Source of the DNA: Ancylobacter novellus
Lineage (GTDB): Bacteria; Pseudomonadota; Alphaproteobacteria; Rhizobiales; Methylopilaceae
Assembly (NCBI GenBank): GCA_003241695.1
Contig: QFPN01000008.1
Coordinates: 124,001-188,000 of the forward strand
Reading direction: 5' to 3'
Length of the DNA: 64,000 nucleotides
Part shown: positions 24,672-33,099 of the stretch, piece after piece
Layout: the number at the start of each line of letters is the position of its first letter
Position numbering within the stretch: position 1 is the first letter of the stretch
The notes under the pieces: model-generated
What the model saw: only the letters and a program-made list of their open reading frames with translations
Told to the model about the DNA's origin: nothing
Databases searched by the model: none
Translations under genes and position numbers: made by a program

Positions 24672-26870
24672 GTGACCGTGAGAATCGGGGACACGCGGCG
24701 CGCCATTGCGCGCGCCGCGGCGATGACGTGCGTTCTTTCAGCCGGCGCTGTCGCTGTGACCGCGTCGGCGCGCGCGCAGGCCGGCGCGGACGCTTCCTCC
24801 GAGCAGGACGGCGCGGTCGCGCTCGAACAGATCGATGTGATCGGCCGGATGTTCGCCGGCTGGCAGGGTGCCTCGGACGCGGTCTACGACACGCCGGGCG
24901 CCGTCTCCCAGATCGGACGCGAACGGATCGAGGCGCAGGGCGGAGCCCGCAACGCCGCCGACCTGTTCCGCGGCGTGGCCGGCGTCGACGCCGTGATCGA
25001 CCGCCAGAATCCCGGCGTCAACGTCAACATCCGCGGCCTGCAGGACCAGGGCCGCGTGAACATGTCGATCGACGGCGCCCGCCAGAACTTCCAGCAGTCC
25101 GGCCACGGCTCGACCGCCTTCGCCTATGTCGACCCGGAGCTTCTGAGCCAGGTCGACATCGAAAAGGGGCCGACCTCGACGGCCGGCGGCGCCGGCGTCA
25201 TCGGCGGCGTCGTGAACTTCCGCACGCTCGAATTCGAGGACATCGCGCAAGGCGACAAGGACTGGGGCGCGCGGATCAACGCCACCACCGGAACCAACGC
25301 CTTCGACTTCAACGGCAGCCTCGCAGCGGCCGCCAAGGTGAGCGACTCCTTCGACGTCCTCGCCGCCGTCGGCCGCAAGAAGCTCGGCGAATACGACGTC
25401 GGCAAGCGCGGGGACTTGGACTATGTCGGCCCCGGCGACGCGGCGGAATACACTACGCAGGACCAGTGGTCATGGCTGCTGAAGGCGCGCGCCGACCTGT
25501 CGGACACGCAGAAGGTCAAGCTGACTTATACCGGCCTCAAGGCCGACTTCGGCACGGGAAGCGGTCAGTATATCGATACGGACAAGGTGACGACCCACAA
25601 CGTCGTCGCCGACTACAACTGGACGCCGGGCGACGACTGGGTCGACCTCAGCGCGAAGGCCTATTTCTCGCGCACCGAGAACGCGCAGTTTCGGCCGGCG
25701 CGAAGCGCGACGACGGGCGCATTCGACGTCGACTACAGCATCGACACGATCGGCGCCTCGCTCACCAACGTCACCCGCTTCAGCGTTCCGATGTTCGACG
25801 TCGCATGGACGTATGGCGGCGAATACTTCCAGGACAAAACCGACACCGTTTCGGTAGGCGGCGCCGCAGGACAGAACCCCGGAGGCTCGTGGTTTTCGGG
25901 CTCGAACCCGATCGGAAAACGAGGCGTCGGCGGCGCGTTCACCAACGTCGAACTCAAGCACGCCGACTGGCTGCAGATCATTGCGGGCGGCCGCTACGAC
26001 CATTTCTACATGGATGGCGACACCACCGTTTTCTCCACGAGAACCGAGGGCGCCCCCGTTCGTGTCGACATGAACGGCGGTCGGTTCTCTCCGACCGCCA
26101 CTGTCGCCGTCATGCCGGTCTCGGGGGCGCAGATCTACGCATCATACAAGCAGGGATACCGACCTCCGAACCTGATGGAATCGGTCATCGGCGGCCAGCA
26201 CATCGGCGGCATCGGCATCTACAACGATCCAAACCCCTATCTGAAGCCTGAGACTTCGGAGACGTGGGAAGCGGGCTTGAATCTAAAATACGACAGCGTC
26301 GTCGTAAAGGACGATGCTTTTCGGGCGAAGTTTTCTGTTTACTCAACCGACGTCCGTAACTTCATAACCCTGTCGATCAATCGATCTTTGAACCGCACTT
26401 CCGCGATAAATATCAAGGACAAGACACGCTTCAGAGGCTTTGAAACGGAAGCGAACTACGACGCCGGCTTTTTCTACGTCGGCGGCGCGGCTGCTTTCAT
26501 CGACGCCAAATACGGCGAAAACTTCGAGTTTCCGGACGGTACGGCGGCCTATCTCTGGAACATCTACCTCACCCCGAAGCGCAAGATTTCGCTCGACGGC
26601 GGCCTGCGCTTCTTCGATCGCAAGCTGACGGTCGGCGGCCGCGTGACGGGCATCGTTCCAGAAGAAAATCTCGGCCTCGCCGGCGCCTCGTATCCGATCA
26701 GGCACTACACGCTGATCGATCTCTACACCTCGTACAAGATCAACGACACTTTCACCGTCCGCGCATCGGTCGAGAATCTTCGGGACGTCGCCTATGTCGA
26801 CGCCATGGGCTCCGGCCTTTCTCCCTCGCCCGGACGAACCTTCACCCTCGGAGCGACCGCGCGGTTCTGA
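24672..26870 (+). CDS. TonB-dependent haem/haemophore receptor (HasR/HmuR type)
   Basis: This outer-membrane receptor is 732 aa from the GTG at 24672. A signal peptide (hydrophobic AAAMTCVLSAGAVAVTASARAQA) is followed by a TonB-box-like VALEQIDVIG and the plug (NVNIRGLQDQGRVNMSIDG, VDIEKGPTS). A 22-strand barrel ends FTLGATARF. The haem-receptor region has a FRAP-like GYRPPNL, His510 in GGQHIGG, and NPYLKPETSETWEAG, the arrangement in which a histidine binds haem. No N-terminal signalling domain is present. The start is uncertain (24573, 24678 or 24723 also possible). It leads an operon with a HasA-type haemophore and haem oxygenase. Confidence 0.88.
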   Translation: MTVRIGDTRRAIARAAAMTCVLSAGAVAVTASARAQAGADASSEQDGAVALEQIDVIGRMFAGWQGASDAVYDTPGAVSQIGRERIEAQGGARNAADLFRGVAGVDAVIDRQNPGVNVNIRGLQDQGRVNMSIDGARQNFQQSGHGSTAFAYVDPELLSQVDIEKGPTSTAGGAGVIGGVVNFRTLEFEDIAQGDKDWGARINATTGTNAFDFNGSLAAAAKVSDSFDVLAAVGRKKLGEYDVGKRGDLDYVGPGDAAEYTTQDQWSWLLKARADLSDTQKVKLTYTGLKADFGTGSGQYIDTDKVTTHNVVADYNWTPGDDWVDLSAKAYFSRTENAQFRPARSATTGAFDVDYSIDTIGASLTNVTRFSVPMFDVAWTYGGEYFQDKTDTVSVGGAAGQNPGGSWFSGSNPIGKRGVGGAFTNVELKHADWLQIIAGGRYDHFYMDGDTTVFSTRTEGAPVRVDMNGGRFSPTATVAVMPVSGAQIYASYKQGYRPPNLMESVIGGQHIGGIGIYNDPNPYLKPETSETWEAGLNLKYDSVVVKDDAFRAKFSVYSTDVRNFITLSINRSLNRTSAINIKDKTRFRGFETEANYDAGFFYVGGAAAFIDAKYGENFEFPDGTAAYLWNIYLTPKRKISLDGGLRFFDRKLTVGGRVTGIVPEENLGLAGASYPIRHYTLIDLYTSYKINDTFTVRASVENLRDVAYVDAMGSGLSPSPGRTFTLGATARF

Positions 26871-26929
26871 CCGCGGGCGTCCGAACGCCGCTTCGTCCCG
26901 GGCAGCGGGGCATCTAGGAGGACTGGAAA

Positions 26930-27820
26930 ATGGCCATCAAGATCAGCCTGACGGGAGGCGTCGACTTCAACGGCTACCTCGCCGACTTCGCCGAGAACTT
27001 CGTCGCCAACGGCCGCGGCGCCTTCAGCAACGGGCTGAGCGGCGACGAATACACGTTGTGGTCGGGCGAAGGCTCCGCTCCCCCCATCGCCGACGGCCAA
27101 GCCATCGTGGTGGACTCCGGCGCCGCCGGCGATCTCGCCTACAACTTCGTCAACCACACCATCGGCGGCACGATCGACACGATCGACTTCGGCCAAGGCG
27201 TGACGGACGCGGGCGGCGGCGACTACTCGACGGACAGCGACGTCCTGTTCAGCGGCCTCGGCCTCGAAAGCACCGGCGCGGACGGCATCGTCAACAAGCT
27301 CGTTCTCGACCTCATGAACGGCAACACGGACGTCCTGCTGAGCATCCTCAAGTCGTCCGACCTCAACTTCGTCGGCTCGGACAAGGCCGACTCCATCGTG
27401 TCCTTCGGCGGCAACGACACGCTCTCGGGCGGCAAGGGCAAGGACTACCTCGACGGCGGAGCGGGCAACGATCTGCTCAAGGGCGGCGCGGGCGCGGATA
27501 CGCTGATCGGCGGCGCGGGCGCGGACACGCTGATCGGGGGCAAGGGCAACGACGTCCTGACCGGGGGCAAGGGCCGCGACACCTTCGTGTTCGAGTCCGG
27601 GTCGGGCCACGACATCATCACCGACTTCCAGGGCGGCCCGGGCAAGGGCGACGTAATCTCCTTCACGAGCGGCCAGTTCTCGAATTTCAAGAACGTGCTC
27701 GCCCACGCCGAGAACAACGCCAACGGCGACGCCGTGATCACGATCGACGCCAACACGACGATCACGCTCACTGGCTTCGGCGTCGAAGATCTTCACAAGA
27801 GCGACTTCCTGTTCGGCTGA
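26930..27820 (+). CDS. hasA: HasA-type haemophore fused to RTX calcium-binding repeats
   Basis: In this 296-aa protein, residues 1-145 match the HasA fold (ISLTGGVDFNGYLADF, LAYNFVNHTIGGTIDTIDFG, DVLFSGLGLESTGADGIVNK, VLDLMNGNTDVLLSIL). Tyr71, in LAYNF, aligns with the haem-ligand Tyr75 of Serratia HasA, with His76 nearby. No His occurs before residue 76, so the His32 ligand is missing. Residues about 158-215 hold RTX nonapeptides (GGNDTLSGG, GGAGNDLLK, GGKGNDVLT). The end, DTFVFESGSGHDIITDFQ to DFLFG, is a type I secretion tail. There is no N-terminal signal. A strong AGGAGG precedes ATG 26930. The secretion ATPase is not in the window. Confidence 0.88.
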   Translation: MAIKISLTGGVDFNGYLADFAENFVANGRGAFSNGLSGDEYTLWSGEGSAPPIADGQAIVVDSGAAGDLAYNFVNHTIGGTIDTIDFGQGVTDAGGGDYSTDSDVLFSGLGLESTGADGIVNKLVLDLMNGNTDVLLSILKSSDLNFVGSDKADSIVSFGGNDTLSGGKGKDYLDGGAGNDLLKGGAGADTLIGGAGADTLIGGKGNDVLTGGKGRDTFVFESGSGHDIITDFQGGPGKGDVISFTSGQFSNFKNVLAHAENNANGDAVITIDANTTITLTGFGVEDLHKSDFLFG

Positions 27821-27837
27821 GATCAGGTCATCACTTT

Positions 27838-27871
27838 GCGTCCCTCGCGCGGCTCCGCGCGCGAGGGACGC
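27838..27871 (+). terminator. Stable hairpin between haemophore and haem oxygenase (attenuator or mRNA stabiliser)
   Basis: A perfect 14-bp stem, GCGTCCCTCGCGCG with its complement, closes a 6-nt loop and starts 17 nt after the haemophore stop. No U-tract follows, so it is likely a partial terminator or 3'-end protector. It would let the secreted haemophore be made in excess over the downstream oxygenase. Confidence 0.6.
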
Positions 27872-27894
27872 TTCCTCACCAAGGATCTTTCGAA

Positions 27895-28506
27895 ATGAGC
27901 GACACCGAGGCCGTGGCGGAAACTCAGAAACCGACGCCCGCCACCCGCGCCGAGCGACTGAAGCAGGCCACGCACCCGCTTCACGAGGCGCTCGACAACC
28001 GCATGATGGGCGCCGACCTGTTCTCGAGCCGCGACCGTTACGCGTCGTTCCTCGCGATGCAGCGCCGCTTCCACGCCGACATCGCCCCGCTCTACCGTTC
28101 GCCGTCGCTTGCGGCGCTCATCCCCGACCTCGCGGAGCGCGCGAAGCTCGCCGAAATCGACCGCGACCTCGCCGACATCGGACGTGAGGCTCCCGCGCAT
28201 GACGCCGAGCCGATCGATCCGCGAGACGCCGCCGCCGCGCTCGGCTGGCTCTACGTCGCGGAAGGGTCGAGCCTCGGCGCCGCCTTCCTGTTCAAGGCCG
28301 CGCAGGCGCTGGGCCTCGGAGCCGACCACGGCGCCAGCCACCTCGCGCCTCATCCCGAGGGGCGCGGCCTGAACTGGCGTCGCTTCACGGAGGCGCTCAA
28401 CGCCGTCGAGCTCTCGCCCGAGGAGGACGCCCGCGCCGAAGCCGCCGCCGTCGCCGCCTTCGGCCGCGTGCGCGCGATCGCCGAAGACACCCTCGCCAGC
28501 CGCTGA
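27895..28506 (+). CDS. Biliverdin-producing haem oxygenase
   Basis: This 203-aa protein has the haem oxygenase signature RLKQATHPLHEALD, with His30 as the probable proximal haem ligand, and the distal helix region GWLYVAEGSSLGAAFLFK. It opens haem to biliverdin, CO and iron. In this position it most likely recovers iron from haem delivered by the upstream receptor and haemophore. A bacteriophytochrome-type BphO is the alternative, but no phytochrome is nearby. The start ATG is 27895. A terminator at 28569-28613 ends the operon. Confidence 0.88.
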   Translation: MSDTEAVAETQKPTPATRAERLKQATHPLHEALDNRMMGADLFSSRDRYASFLAMQRRFHADIAPLYRSPSLAALIPDLAERAKLAEIDRDLADIGREAPAHDAEPIDPRDAAAALGWLYVAEGSSLGAAFLFKAAQALGLGADHGASHLAPHPEGRGLNWRRFTEALNAVELSPEEDARAEAAAVAAFGRVRAIAEDTLASR

Positions 28507-28568
28507 AGGCGGCCGCTCCGCGAGAGCTTCCGGAGCCGCGGCGAAACCACGGCTCCGATGGACGGACC

Positions 28569-28613
28569 AAGGCCGCGCGCGCCCGTAAGGGCTCGTCGCG
28601 GCCTTAACTTTTT
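28569..28613 (+). terminator. Intrinsic terminator of haem operon
   Basis: AAGGCCGCG (28569-28577) pairs with CGCGGCCTT (28597-28605), with an inner GCCC/GGGC pairing, followed by AAC and five T. Confidence 0.75.
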
Positions 28614-28639
28614 GGTCATAAAAAACCCTGTCACAAACC

Positions 28640-28990
28640 CAAGGTTTTTCTTGCGTGGGGGGGCGAACGCCCTTATCTCCACGCCTGCCCAATGAACGCG
28701 TGCCTGTGTCGTGTGTCGGGTAGGCGGGAACTCCCCGCCGGGCAACCCGATGGCCGGAAATTCCAACCGGCTTTAAGTCACCTCTCCGGTGGCGGACGCG
28801 ACGTGAAGCATCGACGTAGAGGGCTTTTTTGGTCTCTGCCGGCTCGTCCAAAGGCCGGGGTTACTGAAGAGGCGACTACTTCCTTGCCGGGCGCGCGAGT
28901 CTGGGTTCCCCCCAAGTCTCAAGCGTGGCGACGGTTTCGACGACCGGACGATCTCTCGTCCGCGAAACAGTCGTGACTACGGCGTGATCG
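28640..28990 (+). ncRNA. speF-type structured leader RNA upstream of ornithine decarboxylase
   Basis: The 618-bp gap before the decarboxylase is too long for a promoter and is rich in pairings: TCGGGT (28716-28721) with ACCCGA (28745-28750) enclosing GGCGGG[AACTC]CCCGCC (28723-28739), and GCCGG/CCGGC (28753-28771). A CACC/GGTG hairpin follows near 28781. The known speF motif of alphaproteobacteria occupies this position before ornithine decarboxylase genes. I infer this identity from location and structure and have not matched it to the covariance model. A T6 tract at about 28826-28832 might mark early termination. An open frame starting at 28692 (MNACLCRV) may be a leader peptide. Confidence 0.6.
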
Positions 28991-29124
28991 AGCGGTTCGT
29001 TCGTCCCTGACCGGGATGGGCGGCCACGGAACGGCGCACCCTCTCGACCGACGCGTCTCCAAAGCGCGTGGGGCGGAGCGGCGTCGCTCTACCTGGACAC
29101 ATCGTGACTTCGGGACTGACGCCC

Positions 29125-30282
29125 ATGACCTCCCACCTCGACGCCCTCGACAACGATCGCATCCGCGGCTTCCTCAAGACCGCCCAGGCCGACGGCCCGC
29201 TGCTGGTCGTCGACAGCGAGATCGTGCGCGACAACTACCTCAAGTTCGCCCGCGCGCTGCCCGACACCCGCGTGTTTTACGCCGTGAAGGCGAACCCGGC
29301 CCCCCAGATCCTGCAGCTCCTCGCCGACCTCGGCTCGTGCTTCGACTGCGCGTCGGTGGTCGAGATCGACATGGCGCTCGCGACCGGCGTGAGCCCCGAC
29401 CGCATCTCCTTCGGCAACACCATCAAGAAGGAGCGCGACGTCGCGGCCGCTTATCTCCGTGGCGTACGCCTGTTCGCGGTCGACTGCACCGAAGAGGTCG
29501 AGAAGATCGAGCGTCAGGCCCCCGGCGCGCGCGTGTTCTGCCGCATCCTCGCGGACGGCGCCGGCGCCGAATGGCCGCTGTCGCGCAAGTTCGGCTGCGT
29601 GCCCGAGATGGCCGCGGACGTGCTCGAACACGCGCATCGCCGCGGCCTCGTGGCCTATGGCGTGTCGTTCCATGTCGGCTCGCAGCAGAACAATGTCGGC
29701 GCGTGGGATCAGGCCCTCGCTTCCGCCGCGGAGATCTTCCGCGAGTGCGAGCGACGCGGGATCTCGCTCGCGATGGTGAACCTCGGCGGCGGCTTCGCGA
29801 CCCGCTACCTCAAGGACATCCCGGCGGTCGAGGCCTACGGCGCGTCGATCTTCGAGGCGCTCCGCGCCCACTTCGGCAACCGCATCCCCGAGACCATCAT
29901 CGAGCCGGGCCGCGGCATGGTGGGTAACGCCGGCGTCATCGAGGCCGAGGTGATCCTCATCTCGAAGAAGTCGCAGGCCGAGGACGAGATCCGCTGGGTC
30001 TATCTCGACATTGGCAAGTTCGGCGGTCTCGCCGAAACCATGGACGAGGCGATCCGCTACCCGATCCGCACCGCCCATGACGGCGACGAGGTCTCGCGTT
30101 GCGTGCTCGCCGGCCCGACCTGCGACTCGGCGGACGTTCTTTACGAAAAGAACGCCTATCCGCTCCCCGTCAGCCTTTCGATCGGCGACAAGGTGCTGAT
30201 CGAGGCGACGGGCGCCTACACGACCACCTATGCGGCGGTGGCCTTCAACGGTTTCGCTCCGCTGGCCTCCGTGGTCATCTGA
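29125..30282 (+). CDS. Ornithine decarboxylase (group IV, alanine-racemase fold)
   Basis: This 385-aa PLP enzyme has the PLP lysine in FYAVKANP (about residue 54), the SFHVGSQQNN and NLGGGFATRYL motifs, and EPGRGMVG for phosphate binding. Cys in AGPTCDSADVLYEKN belongs to the second subunit's active site. It converts ornithine to putrescine. Start MTSHLDAL at 29125 is chosen; an in-frame GTG at 29104 is possible. The leader RNA upstream probably gives polyamine or ornithine feedback. Homospermidine synthase, which uses putrescine, is 2.8 kb downstream. Confidence 0.9.
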   Translation: MTSHLDALDNDRIRGFLKTAQADGPLLVVDSEIVRDNYLKFARALPDTRVFYAVKANPAPQILQLLADLGSCFDCASVVEIDMALATGVSPDRISFGNTIKKERDVAAAYLRGVRLFAVDCTEEVEKIERQAPGARVFCRILADGAGAEWPLSRKFGCVPEMAADVLEHAHRRGLVAYGVSFHVGSQQNNVGAWDQALASAAEIFRECERRGISLAMVNLGGGFATRYLKDIPAVEAYGASIFEALRAHFGNRIPETIIEPGRGMVGNAGVIEAEVILISKKSQAEDEIRWVYLDIGKFGGLAETMDEAIRYPIRTAHDGDEVSRCVLAGPTCDSADVLYEKNAYPLPVSLSIGDKVLIEATGAYTTTYAAVAFNGFAPLASVVI

Positions 30283-30291
30283 ACCGAACAA

Positions 30292-30313
30292 GATCCCGGA
30301 GCGATCCGGGATC
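30292..30313 (+). terminator. Hairpin after ornithine decarboxylase
   Basis: GATCCCGGA[GCGA]TCCGGGATC is a perfect 9-bp stem with a tetraloop, 10 nt after the stop. It lacks a U-tract, so read-through to the next gene is likely. Confidence 0.5.
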
Positions 30314-30365
30314 CCCTCTCCCGAAATGACCCCAAAGGTCGTCTGACCCCCTGAAGGAGGGTTTC

Positions 30366-30917
30366 ATGACCATTGTTCTGGACGAGGCCGCCGGCGACGC
30401 CGCGGCCCGCGAGGCCCTGCTCGACCGCTGCTTCGGGCCGGCCCGCTTCGCCAAGACCTGCGAGCGTCTCCGCGAGGGCCGGCTTCCGGCCGCGGGTCTT
30501 GCGCTCAAGGCCGTGGACGAGACCGGCCGCATGATCGGCACGCTGCGCTTCTGGCATGTGGCGCTGGGCGCCGATCGCCCGGCGCTCATGCTCGGCCCGC
30601 TCGCCGTCGAGGCGGACGCCCGCGAGGGCGGCATCGGCTCGCAGCTCATGCGCGCCGGGCTGGCGCGCGCCGCCGAGCTCGGCCACGAGGCCGTGATCCT
30701 CGTGGGCGACGCGCCCTATTACGAGCGTTTCGGCTTCCGGGGCGAGCCGACCGAAAGCCTCGCGATGCCGGGGCCGGTCGAGCGCGAGCGCTTCCTGGCG
30801 CTCGAGCTTGCCGAAGGCGCGCTCGCGGGAGCTGCCGGCGACGTGCGGGCGACCGGCGCGATCCGCTTCGCGCCGCGCCCTGCGCCTGTCCCGGAGCCGC
30901 GTCCGCTGGCGGCCTGA
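30366..30917 (+). CDS. GNAT family N-acetyltransferase
   Basis: This 183-aa GNAT protein has the acetyl-CoA-binding motif A region LGPLAVEADAREGGIGSQLMRAGL (about 77-100) and the YYERFGFRGEPTES segment (about 118-131) usual in YhbS-type members. The substrate is unknown. A GGAGGG ribosome site precedes ATG 30366. It follows ornithine decarboxylase by 84 bp on the same strand and is commonly found beside it, so it may act on a polyamine or simply be co-transcribed. The C-terminal tail is Ala/Pro-rich. Confidence 0.85.
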   Translation: MTIVLDEAAGDAAAREALLDRCFGPARFAKTCERLREGRLPAAGLALKAVDETGRMIGTLRFWHVALGADRPALMLGPLAVEADAREGGIGSQLMRAGLARAAELGHEAVILVGDAPYYERFGFRGEPTESLAMPGPVERERFLALELAEGALAGAAGDVRATGAIRFAPRPAPVPEPRPLAA

Positions 30918-30921
30918 CTGT

Positions 30922-30958
30922 TAAAAAAGAGAGCCCGCCGGCGACGACCGGCGGGCTC
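30922..30958 (-). terminator. Intrinsic terminator for 31008-31574 (possibly two-way)
   Basis: GAGCCCGCCGG (30931-30941) and CCGGCGGGCTC (30948-30958) form an 11-bp stem. On the minus strand it runs into TCTTTTTT (poly-A at 30923-30928 on the plus strand). It separates two convergent genes. Confidence 0.85.
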
Positions 30959-31007
30959 CGTCAAGCATGGCTCCCGCTGCCTAAACTTGGCGGGCGCTCG
31001 CCGCTCG

Positions 31008-31574
31008 TTACGAACGCGGCTCCTGCGCTTGCCCGAGAAGTGGCGGCAGAGCGGGTCCGCCCAGGCCGACGGAGCGCAGCAACCGGGGCTGCCGCGGCTC
31101 CCCGCTCGCAAGGGCCGCGGGCTCGGCGGAGCGGCCCGTCATGGCGGCGACCTGAAGCCGCTCCTGCTTCGTCAGCAGCTTGGTGCGCGACAGCGCCACG
31201 TAGCTTTTCGGCGCGCCCAGAGGACCGCCGGTGAAGACCACGACCCGGTCTCTCAGCACGAGGATATCGCCTTTGCGCAGCGTCGGATCCTCGAGATGCC
31301 AGTTCGGATTCTTGTCCGGATCGATCGTCCGGGCCAGCATCTCCCTGGGACTGAGCTGCGGCGGCGCCTTGGGCGTCCGGTTCTTCGCGCGCGCAACCTT
31401 CCTGGGCTTCAGCGAGATCGTGACGACCGGGTGCGGCGCAGGAGCGCTGGCCCGCGGGATGTCGGTCCGGTCCCGCCAGCCGAAGAGGAAGTCGAGCAGG
31501 CCGGCGTTGGCCGAAGTGACGCCGCCCATGCCGAGCGCGAAGGCGAAGCCGGCCGCGAACACAGTTCGATACAC
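31008..31574 (-). CDS. Putative exported protein of unknown function
   Basis: I do not recognise this 188-aa protein. The signal peptide MYRTVFAAGFAFALGMGGVTSANA is cleaved before GLLDFLFGWRD. A basic Pro-rich linker (about 45-75) leads to a compact segment with RKGDILVLRDRVVVFTGG and a C-terminal Pro/Leu-rich tail. The KGDILVLRDRVVVFTG part recurs in short exported proteins of Hyphomicrobiales with cell-envelope-like context, but I cannot assign a function. It is followed by a strong terminator and stands alone on its strand. Confidence 0.7.
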   Translation of the reverse strand: MYRTVFAAGFAFALGMGGVTSANAGLLDFLFGWRDRTDIPRASAPAPHPVVTISLKPRKVARAKNRTPKAPPQLSPREMLARTIDPDKNPNWHLEDPTLRKGDILVLRDRVVVFTGGPLGAPKSYVALSRTKLLTKQERLQVAAMTGRSAEPAALASGEPRQPRLLRSVGLGGPALPPLLGQAQEPRS

Positions 31575-31731
31575 GGGCTTTGCCTCATGAACGCTCGACG
31601 GGAAGATTTCTCCGTTCGTAACCGCTCGTTCCGGCGCGCGCCACAGTCATCGGGGTCCCCGAAGGGCTCGATTTAATCTTTGGTTAACTCATGAAGGCCG
31701 ACGCGTCCCGTTTCGGCGCAGCAACGTTCGC

Positions 31732-32373
31732 TCACCAGCGCAGCAGGCGCGCCCCGAGAGCCGCGCCGAGAGCTGTCATGACGCCGATGCCGAGCGAATA
31801 CCAGGCGGCGACGAACAGCGGCGAGTCGTCGGTGCAATGAGCGGCGTAGAAGGCGGCTCCGATCGAACCCGCGAGAAGGCCCGCCGCGGCCCCGAGCGCC
31901 GCCGGCCGGTCGGGCGCGCCGCGCCTCAACGCGACGAGCAGCGTCGCAAGCGGGAGCGCCGAGAGAAGCGGAACGTTGACGAGGCAAAGCAGCCAGTTTC
32001 GTCCGAAGAGCCTCGCCTCCCAAGCCTCCCTCGGGACGACGACGAGTTCGACCGCGACCGCCGCCACGACCAGCGCCGCGACGGCGAGCAGCGCGACGAC
32101 GCCCGCTTTCGCGCCCGCGCCCGGCCGGGCAAGCCGCATCGCAAGCGCGCCCGCCGCCGCTCCGAGGGCGACCGTCAGCACGAACTTCAGCAGGAAGCGG
32201 GGCGAAGACGAGGCGGCCTGCGCGATGTCGGGCCGAACCCCGAGCACGCCGGCGAATACCAAACCGGCGCTCAAAGCCGCGACGACCAGCGCCGCCCGGA
32301 AGGCCGGCGTCAGCCGTCGCGGCGGCGTTGCGGCGTCTGCGGACAGCGCGACGATCAACTCCTCGGTTCTCAT
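31732..32373 (-). CDS. nrsF: NrsF-type membrane anti-sigma factor (DUF1109)
   Basis: This 213-aa integral membrane protein has a short cytoplasmic N-terminus (MRTEELIVALSADAATPPRR) and about six membrane helices, with the cysteine in YAAHCTDDSPLFVAAWY that is conserved in DUF1109/NrsF. NrsF holds its cognate sigma factor inactive until metal or oxidative stress acts on cysteines. Its ATG overlaps the sigma stop in ATGA, so they are co-translated. The start at 32373 was chosen because the family begins there, although the frame is open further upstream. Confidence 0.85.
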   Translation of the reverse strand: MRTEELIVALSADAATPPRRLTPAFRAALVVAALSAGLVFAGVLGVRPDIAQAASSSPRFLLKFVLTVALGAAAGALAMRLARPGAGAKAGVVALLAVAALVVAAVAVELVVVPREAWEARLFGRNWLLCLVNVPLLSALPLATLLVALRRGAPDRPAALGAAAGLLAGSIGAAFYAAHCTDDSPLFVAAWYSLGIGVMTALGAALGARLLRW

Positions 32374-32921
32374 TCCCGAAAGCTCCTGTAGGCCCGCGAC
32401 AGGCTCGCGAGCCCCCGATGCAGCGCGACCCGGACCGCGCCTTCGCTCATTCCAAGCCTGTCCGCCGTCTCGCCGATATCGGCGCCCTCGACGGTGATCG
32501 CCGCGACGACGTCGCGTTGGCGCCCGTTCAGCGCCGAAAGCAGCCGCTCGGCCTCTCGCGTCGAAAGCCCGCGCTCCGGCTCGTCCGCCGCGAGCGTCTC
32601 GACGAAATCGTCGATCGGCACGCTGACGCGCCGGCCGCGCCGCCGGGCCGCGTCGATCAACTTGTTGCGCGCGATCGCCGCCGCCCACGGACCGACCGGC
32701 TGGCGGCTGTCCCAGGTCCCCCGCTTGAGATGGATCGCCAACAGCGCCTCCTGCACGACGTCCTCGGCGTCCGACGGATCGAAACCGAAACCGCGCGCCC
32801 GGCTTCCGACCACCGCCCGCAGAAACGGAGCGAGCCCATCGAGCAAACGGCGATAGGCCGCAGCGTCTCCATTGGAGGCGGCCGTCATCCAGGCGGCCCA
32901 GTCCCGTTCGCTGTCCTTCAA
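32370..32921 (-). CDS. sigF: ECF RNA polymerase sigma factor (SigF-like)
   Basis: This 183-aa ECF sigma factor has region 2 at about 25-90 (FDPSDAEDVVQEALLAIHLKR, then WAAAIARNKLIDAARRR) and region 4 at about 125-178 (LLSALNGRQRDVVAAITVEG, GMSEGAVRVALHRGLASL). It is coupled to nrsF by a 4-nt overlap, as in Caulobacter SigF-NrsF, which responds to chromate, cadmium or organic peroxide. Here the nearby genes do not show the usual SigF targets. It is divergent from homospermidine synthase. Confidence 0.87.
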   Translation of the reverse strand: MKDSERDWAAWMTAASNGDAAAYRRLLDGLAPFLRAVVGSRARGFGFDPSDAEDVVQEALLAIHLKRGTWDSRQPVGPWAAAIARNKLIDAARRRGRRVSVPIDDFVETLAADEPERGLSTREAERLLSALNGRQRDVVAAITVEGADIGETADRLGMSEGAVRVALHRGLASLSRAYRSFRE

Positions 32922-33099
32922 GCTGCCTCTCTGCTCTGCAAATACGGCGGCGGCGGCGAGAACGTTACGCGCGACGCCCTCGAAGCGCGACGTCCGATCG
33001 CGCGTTGACGGAGTTGCAAACTGACGTCATCGCGCGGTCGTTGATTCTGCGCGTTCTTTCGGGTTTATCGGCGCCGCAGCGACACCGAAGGAGATCGAG

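Noticed and set aside
28692..28976. 94-residue frame as an ordinary gene
   Set aside because: It lies in the structured leader, is Arg/Pro-rich, and has no family. Kept only as a possible leader peptide question.
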